From positions 1 to 37,277 of the forward strand of contig JAJZUC010000023.1 of NCBI GenBank assembly GCA_021847245.1: DNA of 37,277 nt. Direction: 5' to 3'. This document shows, piece after piece, positions 16,797 through 24,830 of the stretch. Within the stretch, counting starts at the first letter, position 1; the number at the start of each line of letters is the position of its first letter. The notes beneath the pieces are model-generated. The model searched no databases, was not told where the DNA came from, and saw only the letters and a program-made list of their open reading frames with translations. Source of the DNA: Deltaproteobacteria bacterium. GTDB lineage: Bacteria > Desulfobacterota > Desulfuromonadia > Geobacterales > Geobacteraceae. Position numbers and translations under genes: made by a program.

Positions 16797-18050
16797 CTAC
16801 GCTTCGCCTTGTCCAGCCTTCCCCCTCAGCGGTATCACCTTCGCCCCCGCCTTCAGCCCGTTTAGGTAATCCGCCCATGTCTGCATCATCTTCCGACGCT
16901 CGGCAAAGTGAGATGTCCGGTTGTAGGCGCGGCCCAATGGGTCTTTGACGGCATGTCCCAATTGGTGCTCAACAAGATCAATCCGAACTTGGAGGGTTTC
17001 GTCAAGAATGGTGCGCGCCAGGGCGCGGAAACCATGAGCCGTCATTTCTCCCTTGAACCCCATTCGATCAAGCGCCGCGTTTATCGCCATGTTGCTCATT
17101 GGTCGGGCAAAGGAACGGGCTGAAGGGAACACGTAGCGGCTTTGGCCGGTCAGCGCTTGCAACTCCTTCAGGATCGCCACGGCTTGAGTGGCCAGGGGAA
17201 CAAGATGTTTCTCGCCGCTCCGCTCTTCCTTGATCCGCTTCTTGAGCTTCATCCGCTCGATGGGGATATTCCATTCTGCCGCTTCAAGATCAAACTCGGA
17301 CCATTCCGCTTGCCGCAGTTCGCCGGGTCTGAGGAATACCAACGGTGCAAGCTGCAAGGCGCACTTGACGGGAAAAGTCCCTTTGAAGCCGTCAATGGCT
17401 CTCAACAAGCCCGCAACCTCTTTCGGGTCTGTTATAGCCGCATGGTGCTTCTGGCTGCGCGGTGGCAATAGCCCCTTCAGGTCCGCCGTTGGGTCACGCT
17501 CAGCCCTGCCGGTTCCCACTGCATAGCGGAATATCTGACCACATACGAACTTGACCCGGTGTGCCGTCTCAAGAGCGACCGCTTCAATTCTCCGCAGCAT
17601 CTTGAGAACATCGGGGGCTTTGAGATCGGCAATCGGCTTCGCCCCGATGTCGGGGAAAACGTACTGTTCAAGCCGACGCATTACCCAATAGGCGTGAGAA
17701 TCGGCCCAGGTTGGAGAAAATTTGCTGTGCCACTCTCGCGCCACCACTTCAAAGGTGTTTGCCGCCTGTTCGCCTTGTGCGGCTTTCTGAGCCTTCTTTA
17801 CCTCCCCTGGGTCAACACCGTTGGCTACGAGTTTTCGGGCATCGTCACGGCGTTGTCTGGCATCGGCAAGGCTCACCTCGGGGTACGTGCCAAGGGCAAG
17901 CAGCTTCTCCTTACCCCCAAACCGATACTTGAAACGCCACCTCTTACCCCCGGCAGGGGTAACAAGCAGAAACAGACCGTCACCATCGAATAGCTTTACC
18001 TGCTTTTCGCCAGGCTTCGCGTTGCGGGCTTTTACGTCAGTCAGTGCCAT
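16797..18050 (-). CDS. P4-type tyrosine integrase
   Basis: A 417-residue tyrosine recombinase with an N-terminal arm-binding domain (DUF4102; ALTDVKARNAKPGEKQVKLF and LALGTYPEVSLADARQRRDD), a core-binding domain and the catalytic domain. The catalytic residues are visible: Arg241 (FLRPGELRQAEW), His339 with Arg342 (HGFRALARTIL), His366 (HQLGHAV) and Tyr376 (GRAYNRT). Its start is about 200 bases from the 3' end of tRNA-Ser, the usual position. It integrates and excises the element stretching to its left. Full length, so probably active. Confidence 0.95.
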   Translation of the reverse strand: MALTDVKARNAKPGEKQVKLFDGDGLFLLVTPAGGKRWRFKYRFGGKEKLLALGTYPEVSLADARQRRDDARKLVANGVDPGEVKKAQKAAQGEQAANTFEVVAREWHSKFSPTWADSHAYWVMRRLEQYVFPDIGAKPIADLKAPDVLKMLRRIEAVALETAHRVKFVCGQIFRYAVGTGRAERDPTADLKGLLPPRSQKHHAAITDPKEVAGLLRAIDGFKGTFPVKCALQLAPLVFLRPGELRQAEWSEFDLEAAEWNIPIERMKLKKRIKEERSGEKHLVPLATQAVAILKELQALTGQSRYVFPSARSFARPMSNMAINAALDRMGFKGEMTAHGFRALARTILDETLQVRIDLVEHQLGHAVKDPLGRAYNRTSHFAERRKMMQTWADYLNGLKAGAKVIPLRGKAGQGEA

Positions 18051-18086
18051 GCCAGTCTCCTATCTGTGCGACTTTATGCGCCGAAC

Positions 18087-18146
18087 TGGGGGTATCTATT
18101 TTGCCTTGGGGGTAGTTCTGCAAAAAAATTACCCCCAGTTACCCCG
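18087..18146. repeat. Likely integrase arm-type sites, right end of element
   Basis: GATACCCCCA (minus strand, 18096-18087), ACTACCCCCAA (minus strand, 18116-18106) and TTACCCCCAGTTACCCC (plus strand from about 18129) cluster directly upstream of the integrase gene. Matching motifs occur on the plus strand at 10193-10235. Further out, GTCTAACAG (minus strand, 18179-18171) matches 10134-10142. The ends are therefore similar in inverted orientation. Confidence 0.5.
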
Positions 18147-18185
18147 GATGTCAAGGGACTGTCTTGGACACTGTTAGACAATGCA

Positions 18186-18215
18186 AAAAGAAAAAGCCCC
18201 GATTTTTCGGGGCTT
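18186..18215 (-). terminator. Intrinsic terminator of tRNA-Ser
   Basis: AAGCCCCGA and TCGGGGCTT (18194-18215) form a perfect nine-base stem with a TTTT loop. On the minus strand the hairpin is followed by TTTTTCTTTTT. It lies 35 bases past the 3' end of the minus-strand tRNA-Ser. Confidence 0.85.
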
Positions 18216-18249
18216 ATCGACCGGCATTGGACGTTGCCGGATTCTTGGA

Positions 18250-18338
18250 TGGCGGAGAGATAGGGATTCGAACCCTAGGTACCCGGAGGGTACACTTGAT
18301 TTCGAGTCAAGCGCCTTCGACCACTCGGCCATCTCTCC
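18250..18338 (-). tRNA. tRNA-Ser(CGA)
   Basis: The minus strand folds as a class II tRNA: the acceptor stem GGAGAGA pairs with TCTCTCC. The D arm (GGCCGAGTGG), an anticodon stem with CTCGAAA in the loop (anticodon CGA), a long variable arm (GTACCCTCCGGGTAC) and the T arm GGTTCGAATCC are all present. The variable arm makes it serine. G73 and the CCA end are encoded (18253-18250). A terminator follows. It is next to an integrase gene, so it or its flank probably served as the integration target. Confidence 0.96.
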
Positions 18339-18350
18339 AATAACGTTGGT

Positions 18351-18875
18351 TCAGTTATTCGCTTTTTTCCGTGCCTTGTTCCGCGCCCGCAACCCGGCAA
18401 AGAAATCCTTCAGGATCGTCGAGCATTCCTCCTCGCGAACCCGCGAGACGATCTCAACCCGGTGGTTGAGCCTTGCATCGTCCGAAAGGTCGTACAGGGA
18501 ACCGGCGGCGCCCCCTTTCGGGTCGTGGCAGCCGAAAACCACCCGGTCGATCCGTGACAGCAGGATCGCCCCCATGCACATGACGCACGGTTCGAGGGTA
18601 ACGTACAGCGTGGTTCCGGTGAGCCGCCAGTTGTCGAGTTTTCGGGCCGCCTGCCGGATGGCTATCATCTCGGCGTGGGCCGAAGGGTCCCGGCGGGCCT
18701 CCCGGCGGTTGAAGCCGCGCCCGATGATCGAGCCGTCACGGACGATCACCGCCCCGATGGGGACCTCCCCCTGCCTGGCGGCCTTCCGCGCTTCCCGGAG
18801 CGCAAACTCCATCCAGCGCCGGTCCTCTTGTTCGGCAGGCCGGCCCGGGGATTCGATGCCCCGGCTGTGCGTCAT
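18351..18875 (-). CDS. tadA: tRNA-specific adenosine deaminase TadA
   Basis: Deaminates A34 to inosine in tRNA-Arg(ACG). The zinc-binding deaminase motifs are both present: HAE in DPSAHAEMIAIRQAA and PCVMC in TLEPCVMCMGA. The core is preceded by FALREARKAARQGEVPIGAV. The ATG at 18875 gives 174 residues; a TTG further upstream or an internal start near the conserved core are alternatives, since the first 25 residues are not conserved. It ends close to tRNA-Ser on the same strand. This is a household gene and marks the native chromosome next to the element. Confidence 0.93.
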   Translation of the reverse strand: MTHSRGIESPGRPAEQEDRRWMEFALREARKAARQGEVPIGAVIVRDGSIIGRGFNRREARRDPSAHAEMIAIRQAARKLDNWRLTGTTLYVTLEPCVMCMGAILLSRIDRVVFGCHDPKGGAAGSLYDLSDDARLNHRVEIVSRVREEECSTILKDFFAGLRARNKARKKANN

Positions 18876-19098
18876 TGATCCGTTGGTCGCTGAGTTCGAC
18901 AAGGCACCGATATATATCCTGTTTCAGACATCGTGTCAATAACGGTTTTCCCCATCAGGCGCCATGGGCGATCTCCCTTCGGGGTATCGACCATCCGCCA
19001 TTGACCGCGCCAGGAGCGGGGGTATCATTTCACTGTTCCCACGGGACGCCCCGAAATCCGCACCTCCCCTTCGCCGGCACGCCAACGAGAGGATCTCC

Positions 19099-20625
19099 AT
19101 GTCGACTACGATCGCGATACCTCCCGACACTCCCGAAAACCGCACCCTGGTTGCCAACGTCCATCCGGACGGCTGGATAAACCCCGAGCCGGCCGGGCGC
19201 TACAACCTGGTGGTGATCGGCGCCGGCACCGCCGGCCTCGTGACGGCCGCGGGCGCCGCCGGCCTTGGTGCCAGGGTGGCACTCATCGAGCGCCACCTCA
19301 TGGGGGGAGACTGCCTGAACTTCGGCTGCGTTCCCTCCAAGGGGATGCTCCGGGCATCCCGGGCGATCCACGACGTCCGCTCCGCCGGGGAGTTCGGCAT
19401 TGCCGGTGGAGAGAGGCTCGCCATCGACTTCGCTGCCGCCATGGAGCGGATGCGCCGCATCCGGGCCGCCATCAGCGCCCACGATTCGGCGCGCCGGTTC
19501 CGGGACGAACTGGGGGTGGACGTCTTCATCGGCCAGGGGCGCTTCACCGGTTCCGACTGCATCGAGGTGGAAGGGAAACGGCTCTTCTTCGAGCGGGCCG
19601 CCATCTGCGCCGGGGCCCGGGCCGCCTCTCTCCCGCTTCCCGGCCTTGCCGAGGCGGGGTACCTCACCAACGAGACGGTCTTCACCCTCACCGAGCTCCC
19701 TCACCGCCTCGCCGTCATCGGCGCCGGCCCCATCGGCTGCGAGCTGGCCCAGGCCTTCGCCCGTTTCGGCAGCCGGGTCACCCTCCTGGATGCGGCGCCG
19801 CAGCTTCTCGGACGCGAGGACCGGGACGCTGCCGGGGTCGTGGCGCGGACCTTCCTGCGCGAAGGGATCGATCTCCGGCTCGGGGTGAGGGTCGCCGGCG
19901 TCGGCACCCGGGGCGGCGACAAGGTGATCAGCATCGAGGAACACGGGAAAGCGGCCGAGGTGGCCGTCGACGAGATCCTGGTCGGCGTGGGGCGCGTTCC
20001 CAACGTGGAAGGGCTGAACCTGGACGAGGCAGGGGTCGGCTACGACCCGAAACAGGGGGTGACGGTGGACGAGCGGCTCCGCACCTCGAACCCCCGTGTC
20101 TATGCCGCCGGCGACATCTGCTCCCCCTACAAGTTCACCCACGCCGCCGACGCCCAGGCCCGGATCCTGATCGCCAACGCCCTCTTCATGGGGCGGCGGA
20201 AGCGATCGGCCCTCACCATCCCCTGGTGCACCTACACCGATCCGGAGGTGGCCCACGTCGGGATGTACGAGACAGAAGCCCGCGAGCAGGGGATCGAGGT
20301 GACTACCCTGACCGTGCCGCTCTCCGATGTGGATCGGGCGCTGCTGGACGGCGAGACGGAAGGGTTCGCCCGGGTACACCTGCAGAAAGGGAGCGACCGG
20401 ATCCTCGGTGCCACCATCGTCGCGCGCCACGCAGGGGAGATGATCGGCGAGCTGTCGCTCGCCATGACCAGCGGTCTCGGGCTTTCGGCCATCGGCGCCA
20501 CGATCCATCCCTATCCGACCCAGGCGGAGGCGATCCGCAAGCTCGCCGACGCCTACAACCGGACCCGGCTCACGCCGTTTGTGACGAAGGTGCTTCGGTG
20601 CTGGCTCGCGTGGCGGCGGGGATAG
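19099..20625 (+). CDS. FAD-dependent disulfide oxidoreductase, mercuric-reductase-like
   Basis: A 508-residue member of the class I pyridine nucleotide-disulfide oxidoreductases (mercuric reductase / dihydrolipoamide dehydrogenase group). It has the FAD-binding NLVVIGAGTAGLVTAAGAAG, the redox-active disulfide in GGDCLNFGCVPSK, the NAD(P) site AVIGAGPIGCELAQAFARFG, a second FAD motif VYAAGDICSPYKF and a C-terminal dimer domain ending HPYPTQAEAIRKLAD. The start at 19099 (MSTTIAIPP) has GAGAGGAT upstream and is preferred to an in-frame ATG at 18964. There is no N-terminal metal-binding domain and no C-terminal cysteine pair for Hg(II), so true mercury reduction is doubtful. The substrate is unknown. 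Confidence 0.88.
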   Translation: MSTTIAIPPDTPENRTLVANVHPDGWINPEPAGRYNLVVIGAGTAGLVTAAGAAGLGARVALIERHLMGGDCLNFGCVPSKGMLRASRAIHDVRSAGEFGIAGGERLAIDFAAAMERMRRIRAAISAHDSARRFRDELGVDVFIGQGRFTGSDCIEVEGKRLFFERAAICAGARAASLPLPGLAEAGYLTNETVFTLTELPHRLAVIGAGPIGCELAQAFARFGSRVTLLDAAPQLLGREDRDAAGVVARTFLREGIDLRLGVRVAGVGTRGGDKVISIEEHGKAAEVAVDEILVGVGRVPNVEGLNLDEAGVGYDPKQGVTVDERLRTSNPRVYAAGDICSPYKFTHAADAQARILIANALFMGRRKRSALTIPWCTYTDPEVAHVGMYETEAREQGIEVTTLTVPLSDVDRALLDGETEGFARVHLQKGSDRILGATIVARHAGEMIGELSLAMTSGLGLSAIGATIHPYPTQAEAIRKLADAYNRTRLTPFVTKVLRCWLAWRRG

Positions 20626-20635
20626 GCCGTCGCGC

Positions 20636-21097
20636 CTACCACTTGACCGGCTCGGGCTCCTTCTTGACGAGAAGGACCGAGCAGGGCATCTTCCGGACGA
20701 TCTCCTCGTTGCTGCGGCCGAACAGGAAGTGTTCGAGGCGCCACTCCTCATGGGCGAGCATGACGAGGAGATCGATCTTCAACTCTTCCACCGCCTTCAG
20801 GATCTCCCTGGTCGGTTCCCCTTCCCTGATCAGCTCGGTCACCGCGAGCCCTTCGCTTCGCTCCTTCTTCAGAATCCGGTCCAGGTCCTCCTTCGCCTGC
20901 CGCATCATCGCCTGGTACTCCTTCTCCAGAGAAACGGTCGGAAGGTTCCACCCCTCGAGCCCGAACGGATTGTGGATAACGTGGATGATGGAGAGCTCCG
21001 CCCCGTACTTGCGGGCAAGGGAAACACCGCAGTGAACCGCCTCCTGGCAGTTGGTGGTCATTCTGCTCACCACAAGAATGCGCTTGAAATCTTCCAT
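20636..21097 (-). CDS. Universal stress protein (UspA family)
   Basis: A 153-residue single-domain UspA protein. It starts MEDFKRILVVSRMTTNCQEA and contains the usual alternating strands: GAELSIIHVIHNPF, the ILKAVEELKIDLLVMLAHEE segment and the C-terminal CSVLLVKKEPEPV. The ATP-binding glycine motif (G-x2-G-x9-G-S/T) is only partly kept (HFLFGRSNEEIVRKMPCSVL), so ATP binding is uncertain. GGAGGGCGG precedes the ATG. It is convergent with the oxidoreductase, with only ten bases between them. Confidence 0.88.
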   Translation of the reverse strand: MEDFKRILVVSRMTTNCQEAVHCGVSLARKYGAELSIIHVIHNPFGLEGWNLPTVSLEKEYQAMMRQAKEDLDRILKKERSEGLAVTELIREGEPTREILKAVEELKIDLLVMLAHEEWRLEHFLFGRSNEEIVRKMPCSVLLVKKEPEPVKW

Positions 21098-21665
21098 GTC
21101 CGCCCTCCCCCACTAGACTGGTCCAGCCGGACCAGCGGAAATCATGACTCTTTGCTATGAGTTTAGCACGCTTTGATCGCGAGGAAAGTGGTGCTGGAGA
21201 GGAAGACGAGGGACCGGACGTACATAAGAAAAGGCCGTCAACCCTATGGATGACGGCCTTCGTTCGATTTGGCTCACGATGTCGCACGAATATAGAACTT
21301 TTTTCCGCTCTCCACCGTGTGAGCTTCTGATCAAGCTGAAGGAGTTTTAGCTTTCCTCTTCAAAGAGTCACAGGTAACTAGAGTGTGTTTCGTCCTTAAT
21401 CGAAGTATCCGTATCCGTAACCGGCTATGGCAAGTTGCCGATTACACATGATAAGCGCATGATTGCGCTCCCCACATATTTCAGATCGTCGCTCTGAGGT
21501 CCAAAGGCGTGACCCGGAAGAACGAATGTAGAGGTCTATGGACAAGCAGGCAACAAGCAGAGGGCGGGGGAGTCGGTTGATGGCTAACAGCGAACAATTG
21601 GACACGATCAGAGTTGAGTACCTATCTTCGCCTGCTCGAAGCGGATGAAGACAACGGCTCCAGGA
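21098..21665. other. Intergenic region with terminator
   Basis: No supported gene in these 568 bases. The terminator at 21231-21260 lies here. The minus-strand frame around 21396-21605 ends with CNRQLAIAGYGYGYFD but has no recognisable family, and might be the decayed tail of the truncated gene upstream. The rest shows nothing I can name. Confidence 0.4.
21226..21260 (-). terminator. Intrinsic terminator
   Basis: AAGGCCGTCA (21231-21240) and TGACGGCCTT (21251-21260) form a perfect ten-base stem with a ten-base loop. On the minus strand it is followed by TTTTCTTATG. It could end the transcript of the two small minus-strand genes at 21666-22216. Confidence 0.75.
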
Positions 21666-21893
21666 CTACCATGGAATGATCTTCTTATATGGCACGAGAA
21701 CATCGTGACCAATCGAGAATCGTGCATGGAGGAAGTTCTTATTTGCGTCGCTGGAGGCATACAGATCGGAAACGAGGCCGACCAGGTCGGCTCGATCGAG
21801 ACCGGCAATGGCTTTCTTGACATCGCTCCAGGATGGCTTCTTCTTATGAGTCTTGGGAGAACCTGTCGACTTCGCTGATTTTCTCGCGACCAT
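21666..21893 (-). CDS. Short protein, probably a truncated member of a larger family
   Basis: A 75-residue frame with a basic N-terminus (MVARKSAKSTGSPKTHKKKP) and the segment WSDVKKAIAGLDRADLVGLV, followed by LYASSDANKNFLHARF. I recall longer bacterial proteins that share this start and go on past 150 residues, so the stop after VPYKKIIPW may be a truncation; this comes from memory and needs a search. The ATG at 21893 is favoured because AAAGG lies eight bases upstream; a GTG at 21899 is too close to it. It follows the 103-residue gene by eleven bases, so the two form an operon. Confidence 0.55.
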   Translation of the reverse strand: MVARKSAKSTGSPKTHKKKPSWSDVKKAIAGLDRADLVGLVSDLYASSDANKNFLHARFSIGHDVLVPYKKIIPW

Positions 21894-21904
21894 GCTCACA
21901 ACCT

Positions 21905-22216
21905 TTATCCGGAAATCTTCTTCGCTGTAAATGAACTGTCGTCACCATCGTGAAAATAGATCCTGCCGGTCAAGGTGTCACCGTCACAAGTGAACTCACC
22001 GAAGCCACTGGCGGGATCAAACTCGTCGTTACCGTCCCAGGAAAACCTGTAGCAGCCCGTCTTGTCACGACGGATGTCCATGTCGCCGTCCACGCAGATG
22101 AAGTGCAGCGTCCCGCTGTTCCCCCTGATCCGGATATAGCCCGGTTCCACAAGGTCAATGGCTTCCTTGTTCCATGCTTCCATTTCGATGATCTCGTATG
22201 AGCCGTCGATATTCAT
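21905..22216 (-). CDS. Conserved hypothetical protein
   Basis: A 103-residue acidic protein starting MNIDGSYEIIEMEAWNKEAI. It has IRIRGNSGTLHFICVDGDMD and a C-terminal FSWDGNDEFDPASGFGEFTC followed by GRIYFHDGDDSSF. The pattern of strands with conserved WDGxDExDxxSGxG is one I have seen in many small uncharacterised bacterial proteins. The role is unknown; no signal peptide is visible. It is first in a two-gene operon. Confidence 0.7.
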   Translation of the reverse strand: MNIDGSYEIIEMEAWNKEAIDLVEPGYIRIRGNSGTLHFICVDGDMDIRRDKTGCYRFSWDGNDEFDPASGFGEFTCDGDTLTGRIYFHDGDDSSFTAKKISG

Positions 22217-22243
22217 GGTACTTTGTATCTACCATTCATCGTA

Positions 22244-22260
22244 TCAACTTGGAAGTCTGA
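22244..22260 (+). repeat. 17-bp direct repeat, left copy
   Basis: TCAACTTGGAAGTCTGA, repeated at 24765-24781 as TCAACTTGGAAGCCTGA (one mismatch). The two copies bracket the helicase gene and are about 2.5 kb apart. Confidence 0.65.
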
Positions 22261-22377
22261 ATCGCCCCTTTGCCAGCGTGCTCGATGCGGGCATTGATAG
22301 TCCGGACACTTTCGCCCTGCACAGGGAAGCAGCTGACAACCCCCCGATTTTTTCGATTTTGCTGTATGCTGTCTGCC

Positions 22378-24759
22378 ATGAAGCTCATCACCATCCCCCT
22401 GCGCGACTTTGCCCTCCCCTCGCCACGCACCGGAAGCATCGAAGCCCATTCAGGTTACGGACGCGCGGCGGCCGACGGGCAGGAGATTCACCGCCGCGTA
22501 CAGAAGAAACGGGCCAAGGCCGATCCCCGGTACCAGGCCGAAGTGCCGGTGAGTGCCGTGTTCGATCGGGAGGGGTACCGCTTCCGGATCGACGGGCGGA
22601 TGGACGGGATCTTCCGGCACGCCCCGCCGCAGATCGAGGAAATCAAGACCGGTTTCAATGTCCGGGAGCTTGCGCGCCGGCTCGCAGGCGACCCGCTGGA
22701 GCATCCCTACTCCCTGCAACTTCTCACCTACGGCTACTTCCACTGGCGCGAACACGGAATCCTTCCCGCCCTTTCCTTCCATCTCGTCTCTTCCCGGAGC
22801 GGCGAGGCCGAGGATCTCCAACTCGCCCTCGATATCCCCCTCTACGAACGATGGCTGGAGCTTCGTCTCGGCGAACTCGTTATCGAAGCGTGGCAGGCGG
22901 AGAAGCGCGCCGCCAGGCGACGGAAGGTCGCCGCCGGTTTCGCCTTTCCTTTCGAAAACCCGCGCTCCGGCCAGATCGAGCTCATGGAGGCGATCGAGGA
23001 GGGGATGACGGAGGAAAGCCCGATGCTCGTCCAGGCCCCCACCGGGCTCGGAAAGACGGTCGGGGTCCTCTATCCCGTGCTCAGGGAAGCGCTCAGCCGG
23101 GGTCAGAAAGTGGTCTACGTCACCCCGAAGAACAGTCAGCATTCTGTGGCCGAGGATGCGGTCACCCGTTTTCAGGAGACGGGGGCCCGCGTCAAATCCC
23201 TCACGATGACGGCAAAGGGGAAGATATGCTTCAAGGACGAGCCGCTCTGCAACCCCGAATACTGTGAGTATGCCCGCGATTACTACGCGAAGGTCGAGAC
23301 CCATGGCATTCTCGCAATCCTGGCGAACAAGAGGAAACTGAAGGCCCGCACGTTTCGCCACCTGGGGGAGCAGTACCAGGTCTGCCCCTTTGAACTGCAA
23401 CTCGACAGTATCCGGGAGGCGGACCTCATCATCTGCGATTACAACTATGTCTTCGCGCCGCGCTCGGCCCTTCGCCGCGTGACGGAGATCGGGATCGACC
23501 AGGCCGGAAAGCCGAACCTGGTGATCGACGAGCTCCACAATCTCCCCGCCCGGGCCATGGAGTACTATTCTCCGGCACTCTCATCGGTCGTCCTCGCGAA
23601 GATGCGCGACGGGATTCGCGCGCTTCCCTCCCCCTTTCGCCGCGAGGCGGAGGAGCTTCTCGACGGCTGCATCCGGGTGGTTGCCTCCTGCCGGGAGGGG
23701 GACGCCGCGAAGCCGGTGCGGATCGAGCCCCCCGTGGAGCGTTTTCTTGAGCAGGATGCGCGGCTTCGCGTCTTCCTCTCCCGCTACCTCGAATCCGGTG
23801 TGGAGATACGGCACGAGGACGTGATCCTTAGGCTTTCCCTCTCCTGGTCCGCATTCGCGGAGGCCCTCGAGTATGTCGTCGATCCCGACAGGGAGGAATT
23901 CTTCACCACGTATCATCCCCATCCGACCGGGGGCACGGTGAAGATCACCTGTTGCGATGCCTCGGCAATGCTTGAGGATTGCTACCGCGAATATGATCAG
24001 GTGGTGGGGTTCTCGGCCACGCTGAAGCCCTTCGCCTACTACGCACGGCTCGCCGGGCTCGACCCTGAAGCCGTCAGGACGGCGGAATTTCAGACCCCTT
24101 TCCCGAAGGAGCGGCGCAAGCTCCTGGTGATCCCGCAGATCTCCACCAGGTATGCCCACCGCGAGCGCAACTACGGGAAAATCGCCGATGCCGTTCGGCG
24201 GATCACGGCACTGCGCCAGGGGAACTATTTCGTCTTTCTGCCGAGTTTCGAGTTTCTGGAGAGGGTCGCTCCCCTCTTCCAACCACCGGAAGGGTTTACT
24301 GTGCTGAGGCAGGAACGGCAGATGAAGGCTTCCCAGGTGGAAGCGATCGTGGAGAGCCTTCGTGTCCGGAGCGCTCCCACCATCGTCTTTGCCGTGCAGG
24401 GCGGATCATTCTCCGAGGGGGTGGACTACCCGGGAGAGACGGTGATCGGGGCCTTCGTGGTCGGCCCGCCGCTCCCCAACTACGATCTCGAACGGGAGGA
24501 GATGAGGGAGTATTACCAGCGGCGGTACGGCGCCGGCTTCGCCTATGCCTACACGATTCCCGCCATGGCCAAGGCGGTACAGGCCGCCGGCAGAGTGATC
24601 CGCTCCGAGACCGACCGCGGGCTTATCGTCCTGATGGACAGCAGATTCACGGAATCGAGCTACAGTCGGTCGATGCCGGCTGATTGGTTCGACTCCTCTG
24701 TAACGGAGCTGGTTTCGGAGAGCATCCTGAAGGAGGTTGCTGAGTTCTGGGGGCAATAA
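22378..24759 (+). CDS. Cas4-like nuclease fused to XPD/DinG-type FeS helicase
   Basis: A 793-residue fusion. Residues 1-200 form a PD-(D/E)xK nuclease of the Cas4/AddB type: Asp76 in IDGRMDGIF, Glu88 and Lys90 in IEEIKTG, and the Q-x-x-x-Y motif at Gln114-Tyr117 (SLQLLTYGYF). The SF2 helicase follows: Walker A near 217-226 (QAPTGLGKTVG), a DEAH-like box near 382 (LVIDELHNLP), SAT (VVGFSATLKPF) and a final QAAGRVIRSETDRG. Four cysteines after Walker A (CFKDEPLC, NPEYC and YQVCPF) should hold the iron-sulfur cluster of XPD/DinG helicases. The start at 22378 is chosen because the longer frame has no family sequence. Probably a DNA-repair or defence helicase-nuclease. Confidence 0.88.
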   Translation: MKLITIPLRDFALPSPRTGSIEAHSGYGRAAADGQEIHRRVQKKRAKADPRYQAEVPVSAVFDREGYRFRIDGRMDGIFRHAPPQIEEIKTGFNVRELARRLAGDPLEHPYSLQLLTYGYFHWREHGILPALSFHLVSSRSGEAEDLQLALDIPLYERWLELRLGELVIEAWQAEKRAARRRKVAAGFAFPFENPRSGQIELMEAIEEGMTEESPMLVQAPTGLGKTVGVLYPVLREALSRGQKVVYVTPKNSQHSVAEDAVTRFQETGARVKSLTMTAKGKICFKDEPLCNPEYCEYARDYYAKVETHGILAILANKRKLKARTFRHLGEQYQVCPFELQLDSIREADLIICDYNYVFAPRSALRRVTEIGIDQAGKPNLVIDELHNLPARAMEYYSPALSSVVLAKMRDGIRALPSPFRREAEELLDGCIRVVASCREGDAAKPVRIEPPVERFLEQDARLRVFLSRYLESGVEIRHEDVILRLSLSWSAFAEALEYVVDPDREEFFTTYHPHPTGGTVKITCCDASAMLEDCYREYDQVVGFSATLKPFAYYARLAGLDPEAVRTAEFQTPFPKERRKLLVIPQISTRYAHRERNYGKIADAVRRITALRQGNYFVFLPSFEFLERVAPLFQPPEGFTVLRQERQMKASQVEAIVESLRVRSAPTIVFAVQGGSFSEGVDYPGETVIGAFVVGPPLPNYDLEREEMREYYQRRYGAGFAYAYTIPAMAKAVQAAGRVIRSETDRGLIVLMDSRFTESSYSRSMPADWFDSSVTELVSESILKEVAEFWGQ

Positions 24760-24764
24760 TCTTG

Positions 24765-24781
24765 TCAACTTGGAAGCCTGA
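24765..24781 (+). repeat. 17-bp direct repeat, right copy
   Basis: TCAACTTGGAAGCCTGA, one mismatch from 22244-22260. It lies five bases after the helicase stop codon. A shorter echo, CTTGTCAACT, also occurs at about 24807-24816. Confidence 0.65.
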
Positions 24782-24830
24782 CCCGGCATCCTCCCCTCTG
24801 CTGCAACTTGTCAACTGATGTGACCTCTTC

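Noticed and set aside
19099..20625. Mercury resistance (merA)
   Set aside because: No metal-binding N-terminal domain, no C-terminal cysteine pair and no mer neighbours; only the general enzyme family is supported.
19030..20751. 573-codon minus-strand frame
   Set aside because: Antisense to the FAD oxidoreductase; repetitive Gly/Asp/Pro-rich translation typical of a shadow frame.
22450..23538. 362-codon minus-strand frame
   Set aside because: Antisense to the helicase gene, without any domain.
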